Origin: Planococcus circulans
GTDB lineage: Bacteria > Bacillota > Bacilli > Bacillales_A > Planococcaceae
Assembly (NCBI RefSeq): GCF_020023385.1
Contig: NZ_JAIQCL010000001.1
Span: forward strand, 811,031 to 875,030
DNA length: 64,000 bases
Reading direction: 5' to 3'
Shown here: positions 62,418-64,000 of the stretch, in pieces
Position numbering within the stretch: position 1 is the stretch's first letter
Layout: every line of letters starts with the position of its first letter
Notes under the pieces: model-generated
What the model was told of the DNA's origin: nothing
Databases searched by the model: none
Seen by the model: only the letters and a program-made list of their open reading frames with translations
Translations under genes and position numbers: made by a program

Positions 62418-64000
62418 TTATTGAGGCGTGTTCACTTCAACGATGCGCCCTTCAACTTCCGGTGTCACTTGGCCGATCCGCTCCAGTTCTTCCTGGAAAT
62501 TGATCCAATCCGAAATTCCCAAATCAATGGCACGGCCTTCAGCGTATGCCTGAGCCAGAACATCATAACCGTCTCCGCCTTTAGCGGTAAAAGCATTTGT
62601 TGCCACTTTATATGTCTCTGATTCTACTAGAGGCGTTTCAGTTCCAGCTTCATCTACAAATGTAATGGATACAATTCGCGAGCCTGCAGGTTTTGTAGCA
62701 TCAAATTGAATTTCAGCTCCAGAGACGTGCAGGAAACCGCCATTTTCGTTTGGATATTGGCCGACACTGATTTCAAATGCCTGTTTAATTTCAGTACCAG
62801 TCAAGTCCATAGTCGCCAATGTGTTGCCAAACGGCAAAACAGCAATGATTTCTCCCACTGTGATTGGCCCCGCATCAATAGCTGAACGGATTCCGCCGCC
62901 ATTTTGGAAAGCCATCACTGTTTCCGGGCTATAGTCTCTTGCTTTTGCAAGCATGCCATCTGTGATGATATTGCCTAATGGGGTTTCATTTTTGCGAACA
63001 CTCACTCCAGTTGTGTTGCCTGTATCACCTGTACGCGGATTTAAAAGCGGCTCCACAGCAACAGCTGTTGTCTCTTCTTCTTCAATTTCCTTCACTCTTG
63101 TTGCATAAGGCTCCAGAATTTCTACAGCTTCTGCATCTTCGGCTTGCGCATCAATTTCGACCAGCTCACCCGCGTATGCGTAGACTTCCCCTTGATCATC
63201 GAATTCCACATTCAATGTTCCCAGGTTATCGCCATACTGTCCTGTTTGGACAATGATGGTCGGGGCGTCAAACTCATTTACCAAAACTGGATCAGAAAGT
63301 TCTGTATGCGTGTGGCCACCCACGATAACGTCGATGCCTTCAACCGCTTTCGCCAATTCCTGATCGTTATCGATTGCAGCATTATCATCAAAGCCGATAT
63401 GGGTAAGGGCTATGACTTTATCGATTCCCATTCCTTCAAATTCAGCGACCATTTGCTTCGCTTCTGCAATATAATCAGAAAACGTGATTTCTCCAGGACT
63501 GGAAATGTCTGCAGTATCCTTCGTTGTGAGTCCGAAAATCCCAACTTTCTCGCCATCGATTTCCTTCACGATTCCTGAGTAGATATTGCCTGAGGCAGCC
63601 TCTGCCGGAATCTTCGTCTGGAACAACCCGTCAAATAGCGGATCGTTTGAGAAATCAACGTTCGCAGCTACAAACGGGAATTCTGCCGCTTGGACAAATT
63701 CTTTCAGCGCCTGATGCCCTTCTTCAGAAGAACCCAGATCAAATTCGTGATTTCCGAAGGTCATCGCATCGTACTTCATCAAATTCATCATTTTCACGTC
63801 TGGTTCTCCAGTAAATTCGTTGAAATACAATGTTCCCGAGAATACATCACCTGCATCCAGCAATAAAGCATCCGGATTTTTTTCACGGAACTCTTTTACT
63901 GCCGTCACTCTTTTAGGAGCTGAATCCAGGCGCGCATGCGTATCATTTGTATGCATCAATGACATCGAGAACAACTCATTCTTCAAATCGTCTTTAGCAC
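62418..64000 (-). CDS. Metallophosphatase/5'-nucleotidase, 5' end cut by the window edge
   Basis: The frame is open to the right edge (upstream codons AKDD precede MKNEL... with no stop). A TTG at 63986 has no ribosome binding site, so the gene is treated as truncated. 522 residues from that codon hold the metallophosphatase domain (LMHTNDTHARLD, DAGDVFSG, GNHEFDLG, LTHIGFDD, GGHTHTE) and the 5'-nucleotidase C-terminal domain to about 510. No membrane segment or SLH repeat is in the visible part. A signal peptide and perhaps SLH repeats are expected upstream, as in the relative at 5168. It should release phosphate from extracellular nucleotides. Confidence 0.9.
   Translation of the reverse strand, partial: AKDDLKNELFSMSLMHTNDTHARLDSAPKRVTAVKEFREKNPDALLLDAGDVFSGTLYFNEFTGEPDVKMMNLMKYDAMTFGNHEFDLGSSEEGHQALKEFVQAAEFPFVAANVDFSNDPLFDGLFQTKIPAEAASGNIYSGIVKEIDGEKVGIFGLTTKDTADISSPGEITFSDYIAEAKQMVAEFEGMGIDKVIALTHIGFDDNAAIDNDQELAKAVEGIDVIVGGHTHTELSDPVLVNEFDAPTIIVQTGQYGDNLGTLNVEFDDQGEVYAYAGELVEIDAQAEDAEAVEILEPYATRVKEIEEEETTAVAVEPLLNPRTGDTGNTTGVSVRKNETPLGNIITDGMLAKARDYSPETVMAFQNGGGIRSAIDAGPITVGEIIAVLPFGNTLATMDLTGTEIKQAFEISVGQYPNENGGFLHVSGAEIQFDATKPAGSRIVSITFVDEAGTETPLVESETYKVATNAFTAKGGDGYDVLAQAYAEGRAIDLGISDWINFQEELERIGQVTPEVEGRIVEVNTPQ

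Overview
The window looks like a chromosomal segment of a Gram-positive Bacillales bacterium, most likely Planococcaceae (Planococcus-like). This is inferred from AGGAGG-type ribosome binding sites, lipobox and signal-peptide styles, a CsaB/SLH surface system and an LtaS-like enzyme. I ran no search, so the genus is a guess. About 33 protein genes can be supported. No tRNA, rRNA, CRISPR array or prophage was seen.

The dominant theme is the cell envelope. Nine proteins carry S-layer-homology (SLH) domains: a 5'-nucleotidase, two short tandem paralogues, a subtilisin, a GDSL hydrolase, the probable main S-layer protein, and three peptidoglycan hydrolases (glucosaminidase, NlpC/P60, amidase). 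A second 5'-nucleotidase runs off the right edge. Between 43.9 and 55.4 kb lies a divergent secondary-cell-wall-polymer cluster. On the minus strand it has a TagA/WecG-type transferase, a WecC-type dehydrogenase, GalU, a GT4 transferase and a polymerase/ligase. On the plus strand it has CsaB, a second GT4, a MurJ/Wzx-like flippase and a C5-epimerase-like protein. CsaB pyruvylation creates the ligand for SLH domains, so polymer maker and clients sit together. An MBOAT plus SGNH pair (1.0-3.5 kb) and an acyltransferase-3 protein (19.3-20.3 kb) may acylate the same polymer. Two large Vpr-like subtilisins, an ExeM-like nuclease, an HtrA-like lipoprotein protease and a patatin complete a strongly extracytoplasmic gene set.

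The second theme is an unusually rich set of intergenic repeats, in four families. (P) Palindromes around GGGTGCCAGGCACCC, more than 20 copies between 0 and 41 kb; one overlaps the 3' end of a RAYT-type (REP-associated tyrosine) transposase gene, the only transposase here. (N/H) Units of roughly 200 bp with a three-tier hairpin whose stems vary in a compensatory way among about 28 copies. (A21) Elements of about 350 bp whose two arms each carry 7-bp cores in a 21-bp register, pointing outward from a central hairpin; six copies or part copies. (E) A GC-rich element, five copies. They sit between genes, often at gene 3' ends, sometimes inside an operon or between a gene and its terminator.

Layout: 0-5.1 kb repeat array, acyltransferase pair, repeats; 5.2-16.6 kb surface enzymes; 16.6-31.7 kb repeats interleaved with single genes and the RAYT; 31.7-43.2 kb Vpr-like protease, LtaS-like enzyme, SLH-GDSL and S-layer protein; 43.9-55.4 kb polymer cluster; 55.4-56.8 kb repeats; 56.9-64 kb SLH hydrolases and a truncated nucleotidase.
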